Shown: piece by piece, positions 36,714 to 46,896 of the stretch
Layout of the letters: each line of letters begins with the position of its first letter
How positions within the stretch are numbered: the first letter of the stretch is position 1
DNA from: G965212025 sp965212025
GTDB lineage: Bacteria > Pseudomonadota > Gammaproteobacteria > Poriferisulfidales > Oxydemutatoraceae
Assembly (NCBI GenBank): GCA_965212025.1
Contig: OZ243039.1
Location: forward strand, 868,001 to 932,000
Direction: 5' to 3'
DNA length: 64,000 nt
Program-made: the position numbers and the translations under genes
The notes under the pieces: generated by a model
Seen by the model: only the letters and a program-made list of their open reading frames with translations
Told to the model about the DNA's origin: nothing
Databases searched by the model: none

Positions 36714-38309
36714 TCAGCGAACCATACCGCCCAAAAAGACTTTCAGGCGCAATATTGGCTCTGGCTCTTCCAGCACCTGGATCAGGGGAATCAGGCTGCC
36801 AGAGTGACTCACTCCTGGCGCTTCAGCCACGCTGTTCCGGGGGAACGCCCGGACTTCGTGTTCAGCACCACCCGGCACTCCCCAAAAATTCACCATGCCA
36901 GCTTCTGCCGATGTCGGCAAATCAATATGCTGCTCCATTATCAGATCTCCAACTGACAGTTGTATCCGGCACTTCAGGTCAAGCGGCACTTCATCAACTG
37001 CGGTTGCAAAGTCAGCATGGTGCGTGGCGCGTCCATAACCGTCATCTCCCAGATATTTCAGGTGTACCCGTACATGGCCATGTGCTTCGGATGTCAGTTG
37101 CATGGCCAATGTCCCTTCAAGAACGTCGAGCAAAGTAAATGCCGCCGTGCCCATCGCGCCTGCTCCGGCGCGGTTGACTGCCTGGAGCGAATAGCGTATC
37201 TGCCCCCCTCCTGCGTACGCCTCGCGTAGCTGCGCCAAGGCATGGCCTGACAGCACATAAGAAGTGCCGGTTCCCGCGATGGTATAGCGTTTTCTGTCCA
37301 GGGAAAGCCGGTAGCTGTCTATCGTCGCCCCGTTGCTGCTCGCCGCTTCCCAACCCAGGTTCACCCGATTTGTGGACTTCCATCTGGCCCGCAAACCTGA
37401 AGGTCTGCCAGGCACCGCTATGGTGCTGAACGTGCCCCAGTTTTCGGATCCCCGGGCGAGCACCCCAACGCCCTTTCGGTTACTCGCGTAGACCTGTAAG
37501 CCATAGCTTCTGTACGGCAGCAAGTGACCAATCTCAATCTCAGTGGCAAAGGTACCTGACGGGAAAAAAGTCTCGGTGCTGCGCCCTGCAGCACTCACAA
37601 CCACCACGTAGCCAAAACCAGAGCCCGCAGCGCGATCAGGAGAAGCCGCAGGCGCATCGACCGCCAGGGAAGCGCAACCGTCACGTCTCATGGTCGCCAG
37701 CACCAGGCGAGCAGTGGTCTGCCCAGGCACAAGCTCCGTTATCGTCGTCGTGCCCGGAAGCCCCGGCAAATGGAAGTGACCGGTTGCGGGGTAGCCAACG
37801 ACATCTCCGTGCACAGCGCGCAGCTGGTACGGGTGGGGGCAAGCCCCTTGGCTGTTTTCCCGAAACCCGGCCAGAAAATCTCCGTCAAAGTCAAAAGTCA
37901 GCGCTGTGACTTTCCGCATTGTTCCTGCCAGCTTGAGTTCGTAGTAATCGACCGCTGAACTTCCCGCCGCCCACGTGAAGCGCAGGTGATCCAGAGATTC
38001 CCAGCTCACCGCCAAATCAACCGGTGTGGCAGGAATATCGGCAAGCGCACGCAGCAATGGCAGCGTGTGGGCATTGCCAAAATGCCAGGCTCCCGGTTCC
38101 CAGCCGGCATAAGTCGTGGCACCTTCGCATACCTGCCCCGCCACGGTCGGACAACGCAGCTGGGTCAGAGTACGGGGTGAAGCGCCACCCGTTGGGCCAC
38201 TGCCCACCAAAGCTGCCCTCGCAGACACGGGGGCGTAACTGCGGTCAATCGCAGCGTCCGGACTCAGAATGGCCCACCAGACTGCCGATGCTGCCCGATT
38301 CCCCAACAA
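36714..38309 (-). pseudogene. 3' part of the giant protease-GLUG-FN3 gene, separated by a frameshift
   Basis: A 531-aa open frame that continues the giant gene in another frame. Its early sequence (AAIDRSYAPVS, then LTQLRCPTVAGQVC and AWHFGNAHTLPLLRALADIP) matches the pattern that closes each GLUG module in the upstream part. After this come fibronectin-III-like domains, including DDGYGRA, and a short C-terminal tail. The upstream frame reads ...SLVGHSESGRCD and stops at 38245, while this frame reads through the same bases as ILSPDAAID. A single-base shift near 38250-38275 joins the two. Translation from an internal start is possible but there is no signal peptide. Confidence 0.75.
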
Positions 38310-41300
38310 CAGGGTTCACCGCATAGCTGTCCTGAATTCGGTGGACATTGGTTCCGACCAGCCCCCCGGTGTAGGAACGGCCCTGTACCGTACCGAGCGC
38401 ATAGCCCGCATGGACAGAACCGGCGTTGAAGCCCACCAATCCACCAACACGCTCATCCCCGCTGACCGACACGTCGGCATAGCTGTATGCAATGGTGCTA
38501 TTGCTGAAGCCAACCAGACCGCCGACGTGATCCCCTTCCTCAGCGGTGGCCGAACCTGTCGCATAACAGTGCAAAATCGTGCTTCCATGGCTGTAGCCAA
38601 CCAGGCCGCCGGCGTAGTCCCGCCCTTCACCCGAGACGATCACCGCCGCGTCAGCACTGCTGTGCAAAATGGTGCCCCCCCGGATCCGACCGATCAAACC
38701 ACCGGCAGACTCAATCCCGCGTACCTGCGAAGCCCTCACCGTGCTGCCCACGACCCGACCTTTCCCTTTCACATAACCAACCAGGCCGCCGACGTATCTG
38801 CCTCCATCAACCACGGCACTGGCGCCACTGTTGACCAGCAACCCCCCGTTGCTACCTACCAACCCGCCAACACCGGTACCGACCGTGCTAAAAACCTGTG
38901 CAGACTTCACGACGCTGTTCATGACAGTCCCCCCGTTAAAGCCGACCAAGGCTCCGACTCTGTTTTTCCCCCTTACCCGTGCGTCAACGAGCACCACCCC
39001 CTTGACAGTCCCGTCTTCTGCAAGCCTGGAAAACAGGCCAACCTCGTCCGTTTGCGGGCGGTCAATGTACAAGGCAGAAATTTGCCGTCCTGCCCCGTCG
39101 AAGGTGCCTGAAAAATTCTCTATCGGATGAAAGCCGGCACCGCCTTGCCACTCCCGACTCGGGCCGGCGTCTATGTCTGCCGCCAGTACGTAGTGGGCCT
39201 GCAGATCAGAGCGCACGTCCTGTAACTGGCACAACGTGGCAATTTGCCACGGGTTGTCGCTGCTGCCGTCACCCGGCGCGCCTTTCAGACCTTTGCCGGC
39301 GCATTCCGGAAAGCGGGTCACCGTCCGGATCGTTGACGGCGACCCGGTGCCCACCGTGTTATGGGCGAAGGCTTCCAGCCGATATTCAAAGGCACCCACC
39401 AGTTCCGCAAACTCCACTGTGACCGGGCTCAAAGGATCCACCGGCGCAACGTCGCGTTCCTGTACCAGCTCCCCGGACGCATACAGGCGTATCCGGTAAG
39501 CCAAACGCAAAGCCACGCCTTCCGCAGGCGCTGCGTAACCGGCGTCACCCGGCCTGCGGCCATAACCATCATTGGAAGGGGGTGCAAAGCTGAGTCTCAG
39601 CGTGGAGATCCCCGGCACCACCCGCACATCAGCCGGAGAACCGGGAACGTCCAGCAGGCGCACGGAAACACGGGCGGCTTCGCCGACACCGTAAAGGTTG
39701 TAGCCACGAACCGTTAAAAGGGGCGTGCTCCCGCCTTCATGGTCAGCGCGCAGCTTCTGCAGCCAGTCCGGTTCCGCCATGAAGTAATCCGAGAGCGTCT
39801 CCCCGGAAAGCGCTCCACTTTCCACGCGGTGACCGATTCGTTCACGTCCGTCCAATGGGCGTTCCCAGCGCAGCAGCAAGACAGACGGGGATTTCCACTG
39901 TGCCTGCAGGCGCAAGGGTTTGCCGGGAGTCTCAAAGCCACGCAGAACCGGCAGCGCATTGTGATCGCCGAAGGACCAGACCTCGGCACTCCAGCCCAAG
40001 TACGTTGACCTTCCCGCACACGCCAGGCCAGGGGCGGTGGGGCAGCGCAGCTGCTGTAGTGTCCGCAGGGAGACTGATCCCTGCACGGTGTCATCTGCCA
40101 CAAAAGGCACGATGCCAGCATTGACGCGGGTCAATCCTGCTGCATGGCTGTCGACGATGCTTCCCGGGCTGTTGCCGGCAAAGCTTCCGGGCTGTCCGAC
40201 TCCGGACACCGACCCTGCCGCGTAGCTGCGGCTGACGGTGCCCTGGTTGTTCGCCACAAGACCCGCAACCAGACCTTTCCCAATCACAGAGGCTGTTGTG
40301 TAACTGTCAGTCACCGAGCCCTGGTTGTCTGCAACCAGACCACCCGCCAGGGCTGTTCCCGACACCAAGCCTCCGGCATGACTCGTGGCGATGCTCCCGC
40401 CTGTCAGGTTTTTTCCGACCAGGCCACCCGCGACCTGGGATCCCGGCTCCATCGTCAACCGGGCCGCGCTGCCTCTGATCACGCCTGCGTTAATGCCAAC
40501 GAGTCCTCCTGCAACCTGCCCGCCAAAAAGTGAACCTGTTGCTCCACTGTTCACGACCCTGCCTCCCACGTTCCTGCCCACCAGGGCTCCCACGTTGACG
40601 CTTCCCCAAAGCTGCGCGTTCACCAACACGACCTGCTGCAACAGACCGTCCTGAAGCTGCGCAAACATGCCGACATCTTCCAGTATCCCGGAGCGCACCC
40701 TTAAATGGAAAATCCGATAGCCGGCACCATCAAGGGAACCGGAAAAACCGGTGATCGGCGCAAAGCCTTCCCCGGCCCGCCAGTTCCGGGATGGACCTGC
40801 TTCAATATCGCCTGCCAGCCAGTAGTGGGCTGCAGGGGCGGAGCGAATATCCTGCAATTGGCACAGCGTGGCAATCTGCCAGGGATCGTCCTCGCTGCCC
40901 TCACTGTCCGGGCCGCTTGCCGATGCCAGGGCTTCCCCGTCGCACTGCCAGGGACGGGTAAATACCGGCAGGGAAAATGACGGTCCTTCCCCAATCCTGT
41001 TATAGGGCGTCGCCACCACTTCATAGCGGCTGTCGCCTGCCAAACCCGAAAATTCCACGGCCGCAGATGTTTCTCCGTCTGTGTGCGTACGCTCCCGTTC
41101 CTGCACCGGTTCCCCCCCGGCGTACAGCCGTACCCGGTAGCCCAGACCTACGGAAACCCCGGCACCCGCATATCCGTATGCCGGGTCTTCCGGTGACTGG
41201 CCATAGCCGTCGTCAGCCGGAGCCATAAGCAACACACGCAGCGAGAACGCCTGCGCCGATGCCCGAACGGCTGCCAATTTACCTGGGGACTCCAGCAGCT

Positions 41301-44300
41301 CGATCGCAACCGCCGTTGCTTCACTCATGCCATGACGGTTATATCCACGTACGCTGACCTGCAGGGAGTTACCGCCCCCATATTTGGAACGGAGGCTTTG
41401 CAACACGTGCCCGCCGAGCGTAAAAAACGTGGACTCTGTTTCCAGGGAATACCCTGCCACCTCCACCCAATAGCCGGCGTTCAGGCTTCCTGTTTTCGCG
41501 GCTGTCCAACTCAATTCCAGCTCATCTTCCAGGTTCCATTTCGCCTGCAGGCGGGAAGGGGAAGCTGGTGGCACCGGTTGCAGGGCGCGATGGACCGGAA
41601 GCGTCTGCCCGTCTCCGAAATACCAGACTTGGGTGCTCCAGCCGGAGTAACTGGCCGCTCCCTGGCACGTGTCTCCCGGCGAAAGGGGACACTGCAATTG
41701 CGCCAGCGTGCGGGAAAAACTGCTTCCTGCGGCGGCGGCGTCCCCGCTGCCCACGGGTTCCAGTGCGTTGCTGTCGGCACTCGGTTCCAGGGCGTAATTC
41801 GCAGCCATGCCGGTGCCAGTAGAGCGCCCCACCAGTGTGCCCACCTGATCATTCCCACTGACCAGGCCAGTCGCATAACTGTCCAAAATCCTGCTGTTAT
41901 TGTTGGTGCCGAGTTCACTGTTTCCCACCAGTCCGCCTACCCGCTCATTTCCGCTGACCGGCCCGGTTGCGTAGCTTTCCCCGAGCCAGGACACATTGCG
42001 CCCCACCAGGCCACCCACAGCTCTTTCCCCGTTGACCGTTCCCGCCGAATAAGATCCGCCTATGAGACCAGAGCTATAACCTGCCAACCCGCCTACCTGC
42101 CCACTTCCGGTGACAGATCCGGTCGCGTGGCTACTGAGGATTGACCCAAAGCTTTCTCCTACCAGCCCTCCCACACCTCCTTTCCCGTTGACTGTTCCTG
42201 CCGAATAAGATCCGCTTATAAAGCCACGGTTAGAACCCGCCAGCCCGCCCACAGAATAATGCCCGTTTACTGCTGACTGCGCGTAACTGTGAAAGAGCGT
42301 AGCCCAATTGAGCCCCACCAGCCCACCAACATGTTCTACCCCGCTCACACTTCCTCTCGCGTGGGAACTGCGAATCCTCGCGCCCGTGAAGTTACTGCCC
42401 ACCAATCCGCCTGTCATAATGCTGCGACCCCAGGCACTAACGGTAGACTCCGAATAGCTGAGCTCAATCAACCCACGGTTCTCACCTGCCATTCCTCCCA
42501 CACGATTCCGCCCGACTGTCAACCCCGTCACCGTGCTGCCCTTGATGCTTCCATTCGCCTCAACGCGTCCTGCCAGAGCCCCTACTGCATCTCTGCCCCG
42601 CACCGTGACATCCACCAGCGCCAGGTTTTGCAGGGAACCGCCGCTGAGCCTCCCGAACAGCCCGACATAGTCTACTGGCCCGGGATTGATCATGAGATTC
42701 AGAACGCTGTGGCCACTCCCGTCCAGAGAGCCGGAAAAATATTCAATCGGAGGAAATCCCTTCCCGTCCCGCCAACCGTGGCTTTGCCTCGCGTCTATAT
42801 CGTTTGCCAGCCGATAATGCGCTGCCGTGTCATAACGTATTTCCTGCAGCTGGCAAAGTGTGCCGACCTGCCATGGATCATCCTCGCTGCCGGAGCCTGC
42901 TGCCGTTACCACCGCTGCCCATGGACATGCCTCAACGTAGGTGAAAAGCAGCACTTCCACCGTTGGGGTTGCGCCCGCTTTGTTTTTGGCAAATACCTTG
43001 ACTTCGTACCTGGAACTATCTTCCAGACCTGAAAATTCCACTACGGTCGAATTTGACCATCCCTGTTGTGTTACGCGCCGCTCTTCCTTCAACCGACCTT
43101 TTGAAAACAGCCGCACGTGGTATGCCAGATCCAGGGCAATTCCGCCTGCCGGTTTCCCGTACATGCTGCTGCCCGGGGCACGTCCGTAGCCGTCACCGGC
43201 AGCCACGACAATGGTGACCCGTACCGTCGACAGCCCTGAAGCTGTCTGGATTTCCACCGCCCCCGGAACGTTCATTAAATGGAAACTCCCCGACGCTGCA
43301 TCTCCCGCAACGCCTCCTCTGCTGCCGCGTATGGAATAATGGATTTCACTGCCGCCTGCGTAACGCCCACGCAATTCAGCCATCAATGCACTGCCAAACG
43401 TAAAACGGGATGCCCTGGCATCCCGAATGATTCCGTCCACCTCCACCTCAAAGAAATTAACGGCAGCTCCCCGATGCTCCCACCGCAGTGCCCATCTACC
43501 CTTCCAATTCCAGCCTGCCCGGACTGCAAGTGGTGCAGCGGGAACATCCGTAATTGCCCGGAGCACAGGCAGCGTGCGGGAGTGCCCGAAATGCCAAATT
43601 CGTGTATCCCAATCCAGATATACGCCAGCTGCCAGGCAAAGGTTGACGGGTTCTATCGAACACTTCATTTGCTCCACGGTGCGTAAGTCACTGTCCTGTA
43701 CTGTGCTGTCATTCCTGCCCACGAGGCTATCCCCGTTGCCAAGCCTGCTGGCATAACTGCGGGCTATCGTGCCACTGTTGACTCCGACCAGCCGGCCTGT
43801 CAAAACAGCTCCGCCTACAGCACCGGTGCTATAGGCGCTTCTGACCGAACCGCTGTTTACCCCCGTCAGTCCGCCTGTCTGACTGTCTCCGGTGACTCTG
43901 CCTTGTGCATGGCTATCACTGATGATTCCTTTGTTTTCACCGACCAGACCGCCGACTTGCTTCTTTCCACGTACTTCCCGGTATGCATAGCTATTCACGA
44001 TGCTGGCGTTGCCTTCGCTCACACCCACCAAGCCCCCAATCCCGGAGGCTGTTCCGACAACCTCAGTATCCGAGTGGCTGCCACTGATGATGCCGCCAAG
44101 GTGCCAACCAACCAGGCCGCCGACTTGACTGTCTCCGGTCACTCTGCCTTGTTGTGCATGGCTACCACTGATGCTTCCTTTGTTTTCGCCAACCAGGCCG
44201 CCGACTTGACTGCCTCCGGTCACTCCGCCTTGTGCATGGCTGTCACTGATGGTTCCTTTGTTTTCGCCGACCAGACCGCCGACTTGACTGGGTCCGGTCA

Positions 44301-46896
44301 CTCTGCCTTGTGCATGGCTATTCACGATGCTGGCGTTGCCTTCGTTCACACCCACCAAACCCCCAACCCCGGTGGCTGTTCCGACAACCTGGTTATGCGC
44401 GTAGCTGCCACTGATGGTGCCGTCAAGGTGCCGACCCACCAGACCGCCGACTTGACCGGATCCGGTCACTCTGCCTTGTGCATGGCTGTCACTGATGGTT
44501 CCTTTGTTTTCGCCGACCAGACCGCCGACTTGACTGGGTCCGGTCACTCTGCCTTGTGCATGGCTATTCACGATGCTGGCGTTGCCTTCGCTCACACCCA
44601 CCAAACCCCCAACCCCGGAGGCTGTTCCGACAACCTGGTTACGCGCGTAGCTATCACTGATGGTGCCGCCGCCAAGATGCCAACCCACCAGACCGCCTAC
44701 GTAGCCTCCTGTGGCGTGAGTCCCGGTCACATCTCCAGTCGCGCGGCTGGAAGTGACCGAACCCATGTTTTTGCCCACCAGACCCCCAACTTGATTGCCT
44801 CCTGTTACTGTCCCCAACGCGCGACTGTCTTCAATCGTGCCACCGTCGTTCTGACCCACCAGCCCGCCGACAACGAATGCATCGCGGGAGTTCTCCCCAA
44901 CATTTACCGTCGCCGTGCTGTTGCGAATGACACCGCCCTGATTCAGGCCAACCAGTCCACCGATGGTTCTGTACCCGTCAACCTTGCCATCAACTTCGCT
45001 GTCCTCAATCGTCCCCTGAACGTTCAGCCCAACCAGAGAACCGACATTCACCCCTTTTTTCGTCAAAAAATTCACCAGCTTCACGCGCCTTAGAAGGCCG
45101 TCCTGCAGCTTGCCAAACAGCCCGACATTCTCGAATTCTCCGCCCGCCACGCCAATCTTCAAATTGGAAATCTGGTAACCGTTGCCATCAAAAGTACCAG
45201 AAAAATCCTTGATTGGTGTAAAACCGTTTTCCCAGCCATGCGTCACAAACGCTTCTATATCTTTGATCTGGACATAGTGTGATTGGGGCGATGCCCCCAT
45301 GTCTCGTAAATGGCATAGGTTTTCTACCTGATAGGGATCACTTTCAGTCCCGGAACCTGCCATGGCTTGCGAATTCACAGGGCACGCGACCTCAGGATCC
45401 ATATAGGGAAATTGGCTGCCATGAAAATAGGCATCCCCGTAGTTCAGTGCACTGAAGACCCTTGGATTTTTATAGATATTGCCCATCCCGGCAAAGAAGC
45501 CATTGCACTTGTTAAAAGAGACATAGACGCCCACCACGGATGACGTGTTCTCATAAAATGCCGGCGATCCGGAGCCTCCAAATTCAACACGGTAGCCCGT
45601 AAAAGGAGTCAAAAACCGCCTTGCACAAACGACTCCTGAGCAAACAGCTGATTTCGGCGTATCCGGATCCAAAGTGAATGTAAACGCGTTTCTGAATGGG
45701 GAATATTGCTGCGCCAGCAAATACGAGTGGTGCAATGCGTAGCCATCGAAGACCTCTGGGCTATGCGCCTTCCAGTCCAGTAGCTCGTAATTCCCCCAGC
45801 CACTGAACTGTCCTACGATGCGCACCAGCCCCCAGTCATTTGCAGCACTCCCTGCTATAAATCTTGAGCCACCCGCCCGTGCCCGTCCCGCTGCTTCGCT
45901 TTTAAGTACAACGCTGAAATCGCTATTGATATAAGGCTTGTTTTCAGCATTGGGGTCATCCACATCTGCCGCGAAAAGATGCCAGACAGACAGGGCGTAG
46001 AGCGCACCGTCCCCTGACTTGTTTTTCAGCAAACTCCCGGTACCGCACCCTGCCCCCTGTTCGCCATACGCGCAGATGAGCACAGTGCCCAGGGAAGCCC
46101 TGCGCACGTGCGCAGGCATGTCGCTGTTCACAAAATCGGCAGTGTTTTCCGTTTTGTCGTGATACTGGCATTCTCCAGACCGCGCCTGGAATTTTTGCAG
46201 TTGTGTGCCTGGCAACTCGCCGTTCCTGTCTTTGAAAGTGTGATTGACTTTTTCTACGGCGAACGGAAATGCATCGGGTTCCAGGCGGGACGCTGTGGGA
46301 GTCCTGAACTCCACCACTATGGCGTCTCCTGACATCGGATATGACCAGAATCCGTCTCTGTTTCCGTCTCTGTTTCCGGCTCGACCCTCGCCGGTATATT
46401 CCTCAACAGGGTCTTGTTCGTCAGTTAGGCTGTACAGCTTCACCGCCATGCCTGGATCCAGATGAAAATTCCTGAGGTACACCCCCAGACTGACGGCTGC
46501 AGGGGAATGAATATGCGCCTGCCAGACATCAAAACCATCTTCCTGTTTGACCAGCGCCCAGTTGGCGCGCCGCAAACGGACTTCCCGATAGATACCGGTG
46601 TAGTTGACTGTGCTCACGTTGAGCAGCTCCAGGATTTTGTCTTCTTCCTGCGTGCTGAAAGCTCCCAGATCCAGTCGTTGCGCTCTGGTGGGGTACACGC
46701 TCCGGGCGGCCTCGCGCGCGTGACGCACTTCCGGCAGGGGGCTGGCCGAGAAGCTTTGATCTACCAGAGATTCCTGACCCTGGCCAAAAACGGGCACGTT
46801 TGACGTGATGATGAATACACCCACGATCAACCACTTCCGCCAGCCATGGCTGGCGGAACTCTGCGTATCCAGAGATCTGAAACCTGCTTTTTTCAT
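38245..46896 (-). CDS. Giant lysyl-endopeptidase-like protease with GLUG and FN3 modules
   Basis: 2883 aa from the ATG at 46896 (MKKAGF, matching MSRAGF in the paralogue at 1-3689); the frame is open up to an ATG at 46974. Counting from 46974, a signal segment covers about 48-63 and a propeptide-like region 66-265. A trypsin-fold domain follows with probable triad His332, Asp380 and Ser468 (GGSGSP). Four modules come next. Each opens with a segment like GSGSEDDPWQVGTLCQLQ, continues with many GLUG repeats, and closes with a tryptophan-containing linker and fibronectin-III-like domains with a GYGR motif. The product is probably exported and attached to or released from the surface. The frame ends early at a frameshift; with the 36714-38309 part the intact protein would be about 3390 aa. 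Confidence 0.88.
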   Translation of the reverse strand: MKKAGFRSLDTQSSASHGWRKWLIVGVFIITSNVPVFGQGQESLVDQSFSASPLPEVRHAREAARSVYPTRAQRLDLGAFSTQEEDKILELLNVSTVNYTGIYREVRLRRANWALVKQEDGFDVWQAHIHSPAAVSLGVYLRNFHLDPGMAVKLYSLTDEQDPVEEYTGEGRAGNRDGNRDGFWSYPMSGDAIVVEFRTPTASRLEPDAFPFAVEKVNHTFKDRNGELPGTQLQKFQARSGECQYHDKTENTADFVNSDMPAHVRRASLGTVLICAYGEQGAGCGTGSLLKNKSGDGALYALSVWHLFAADVDDPNAENKPYINSDFSVVLKSEAAGRARAGGSRFIAGSAANDWGLVRIVGQFSGWGNYELLDWKAHSPEVFDGYALHHSYLLAQQYSPFRNAFTFTLDPDTPKSAVCSGVVCARRFLTPFTGYRVEFGGSGSPAFYENTSSVVGVYVSFNKCNGFFAGMGNIYKNPRVFSALNYGDAYFHGSQFPYMDPEVACPVNSQAMAGSGTESDPYQVENLCHLRDMGASPQSHYVQIKDIEAFVTHGWENGFTPIKDFSGTFDGNGYQISNLKIGVAGGEFENVGLFGKLQDGLLRRVKLVNFLTKKGVNVGSLVGLNVQGTIEDSEVDGKVDGYRTIGGLVGLNQGGVIRNSTATVNVGENSRDAFVVGGLVGQNDGGTIEDSRALGTVTGGNQVGGLVGKNMGSVTSSRATGDVTGTHATGGYVGGLVGWHLGGGTISDSYARNQVVGTASGVGGLVGVSEGNASIVNSHAQGRVTGPSQVGGLVGENKGTISDSHAQGRVTGSGQVGGLVGRHLDGTISGSYAHNQVVGTATGVGGLVGVNEGNASIVNSHAQGRVTGPSQVGGLVGENKGTISDSHAQGGVTGGSQVGGLVGENKGSISGSHAQQGRVTGDSQVGGLVGWHLGGIISGSHSDTEVVGTASGIGGLVGVSEGNASIVNSYAYREVRGKKQVGGLVGENKGIISDSHAQGRVTGDSQTGGLTGVNSGSVRSAYSTGAVGGAVLTGRLVGVNSGTIARSYASRLGNGDSLVGRNDSTVQDSDLRTVEQMKCSIEPVNLCLAAGVYLDWDTRIWHFGHSRTLPVLRAITDVPAAPLAVRAGWNWKGRWALRWEHRGAAVNFFEVEVDGIIRDARASRFTFGSALMAELRGRYAGGSEIHYSIRGSRGGVAGDAASGSFHLMNVPGAVEIQTASGLSTVRVTIVVAAGDGYGRAPGSSMYGKPAGGIALDLAYHVRLFSKGRLKEERRVTQQGWSNSTVVEFSGLEDSSRYEVKVFAKNKAGATPTVEVLLFTYVEACPWAAVVTAAGSGSEDDPWQVGTLCQLQEIRYDTAAHYRLANDIDARQSHGWRDGKGFPPIEYFSGSLDGSGHSVLNLMINPGPVDYVGLFGRLSGGSLQNLALVDVTVRGRDAVGALAGRVEANGSIKGSTVTGLTVGRNRVGGMAGENRGLIELSYSESTVSAWGRSIMTGGLVGSNFTGARIRSSHARGSVSGVEHVGGLVGLNWATLFHSYAQSAVNGHYSVGGLAGSNRGFISGSYSAGTVNGKGGVGGLVGESFGSILSSHATGSVTGSGQVGGLAGYSSGLIGGSYSAGTVNGERAVGGLVGRNVSWLGESYATGPVSGNERVGGLVGNSELGTNNNSRILDSYATGLVSGNDQVGTLVGRSTGTGMAANYALEPSADSNALEPVGSGDAAAAGSSFSRTLAQLQCPLSPGDTCQGAASYSGWSTQVWYFGDGQTLPVHRALQPVPPASPSRLQAKWNLEDELELSWTAAKTGSLNAGYWVEVAGYSLETESTFFTLGGHVLQSLRSKYGGGNSLQVSVRGYNRHGMSEATAVAIELLESPGKLAAVRASAQAFSLRVLLMAPADDGYGQSPEDPAYGYAGAGVSVGLGYRVRLYAGGEPVQERERTHTDGETSAAVEFSGLAGDSRYEVVATPYNRIGEGPSFSLPVFTRPWQCDGEALASASGPDSEGSEDDPWQIATLCQLQDIRSAPAAHYWLAGDIEAGPSRNWRAGEGFAPITGFSGSLDGAGYRIFHLRVRSGILEDVGMFAQLQDGLLQQVVLVNAQLWGSVNVGALVGRNVGGRVVNSGATGSLFGGQVAGGLVGINAGVIRGSAARLTMEPGSQVAGGLVGKNLTGGSIATSHAGGLVSGTALAGGLVADNQGSVTDSYTTASVIGKGLVAGLVANNQGTVSRSYAAGSVSGVGQPGSFAGNSPGSIVDSHAAGLTRVNAGIVPFVADDTVQGSVSLRTLQQLRCPTAPGLACAGRSTYLGWSAEVWSFGDHNALPVLRGFETPGKPLRLQAQWKSPSVLLLRWERPLDGRERIGHRVESGALSGETLSDYFMAEPDWLQKLRADHEGGSTPLLTVRGYNLYGVGEAARVSVRLLDVPGSPADVRVVPGISTLRLSFAPPSNDGYGRRPGDAGYAAPAEGVALRLAYRIRLYASGELVQERDVAPVDPLSPVTVEFAELVGAFEYRLEAFAHNTVGTGSPSTIRTVTRFPECAGKGLKGAPGDGSSDNPWQIATLCQLQDVRSDLQAHYVLAADIDAGPSREWQGGAGFHPIENFSGTFDGAGRQISALYIDRPQTDEVGLFSRLAEDGTVKGVVLVDARVRGKNRVGALVGFNGGTVMNSVVKSAQVFSTVGTGVGGLVGSNGGLLVNSGASAVVDGGRYVGGLVGYVKGKGRVVGSTVRASQVRGIESAGGLIGRIRGGTILHSSADAAVIVSGEGRDYAGGLVGYSHGSTILHCYATGSATAEEGDHVGGLVGFSNSTIAYSYADVSVSGDERVGGLVGFNAGSVHAGYALGTVQGRSYTGGLVGTNVHRIQDSYAVNPVVGESGSIGSLVGHSESGRCD
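42950..46795 (-). repeat. Long paralogous direct repeat with 1-3580
   Basis: The 5' portion of the giant gene and the partial gene at the left edge are similar at the nucleotide level over about 3.6-3.8 kb, in the same orientation. Long stretches differ by only a few bases, for example 2740-2830 against 45946-46036. The protease domain is the most conserved part, and the GLUG repeat region differs by added or lost units. Homologous recombination between the copies would delete or duplicate everything in between. Confidence 0.85.
44106..44700 (-). repeat. 246-bp in-frame tandem repeat in the giant gene
   Basis: The sequence tgtcactgatggttcctttg recurs at 44241 and 44487, a period of 246 bp, or 82 codons. 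The repeated block encodes three consecutive GLUG units of the pattern GGLVGENKGTISDSHAQ, RHLxGTISGSYA and GVNEGNASIVNSHA. Copies are close to identical, which indicates recent expansion. Confidence 0.8.

Noticed and set aside
43903..45093. A 396-codon plus-strand open frame with repeated motifs
   Set aside because: It is the antisense of the GLUG repeat region. Its repeats mirror those of the real minus-strand gene and it has no ribosome-binding site or known domain.
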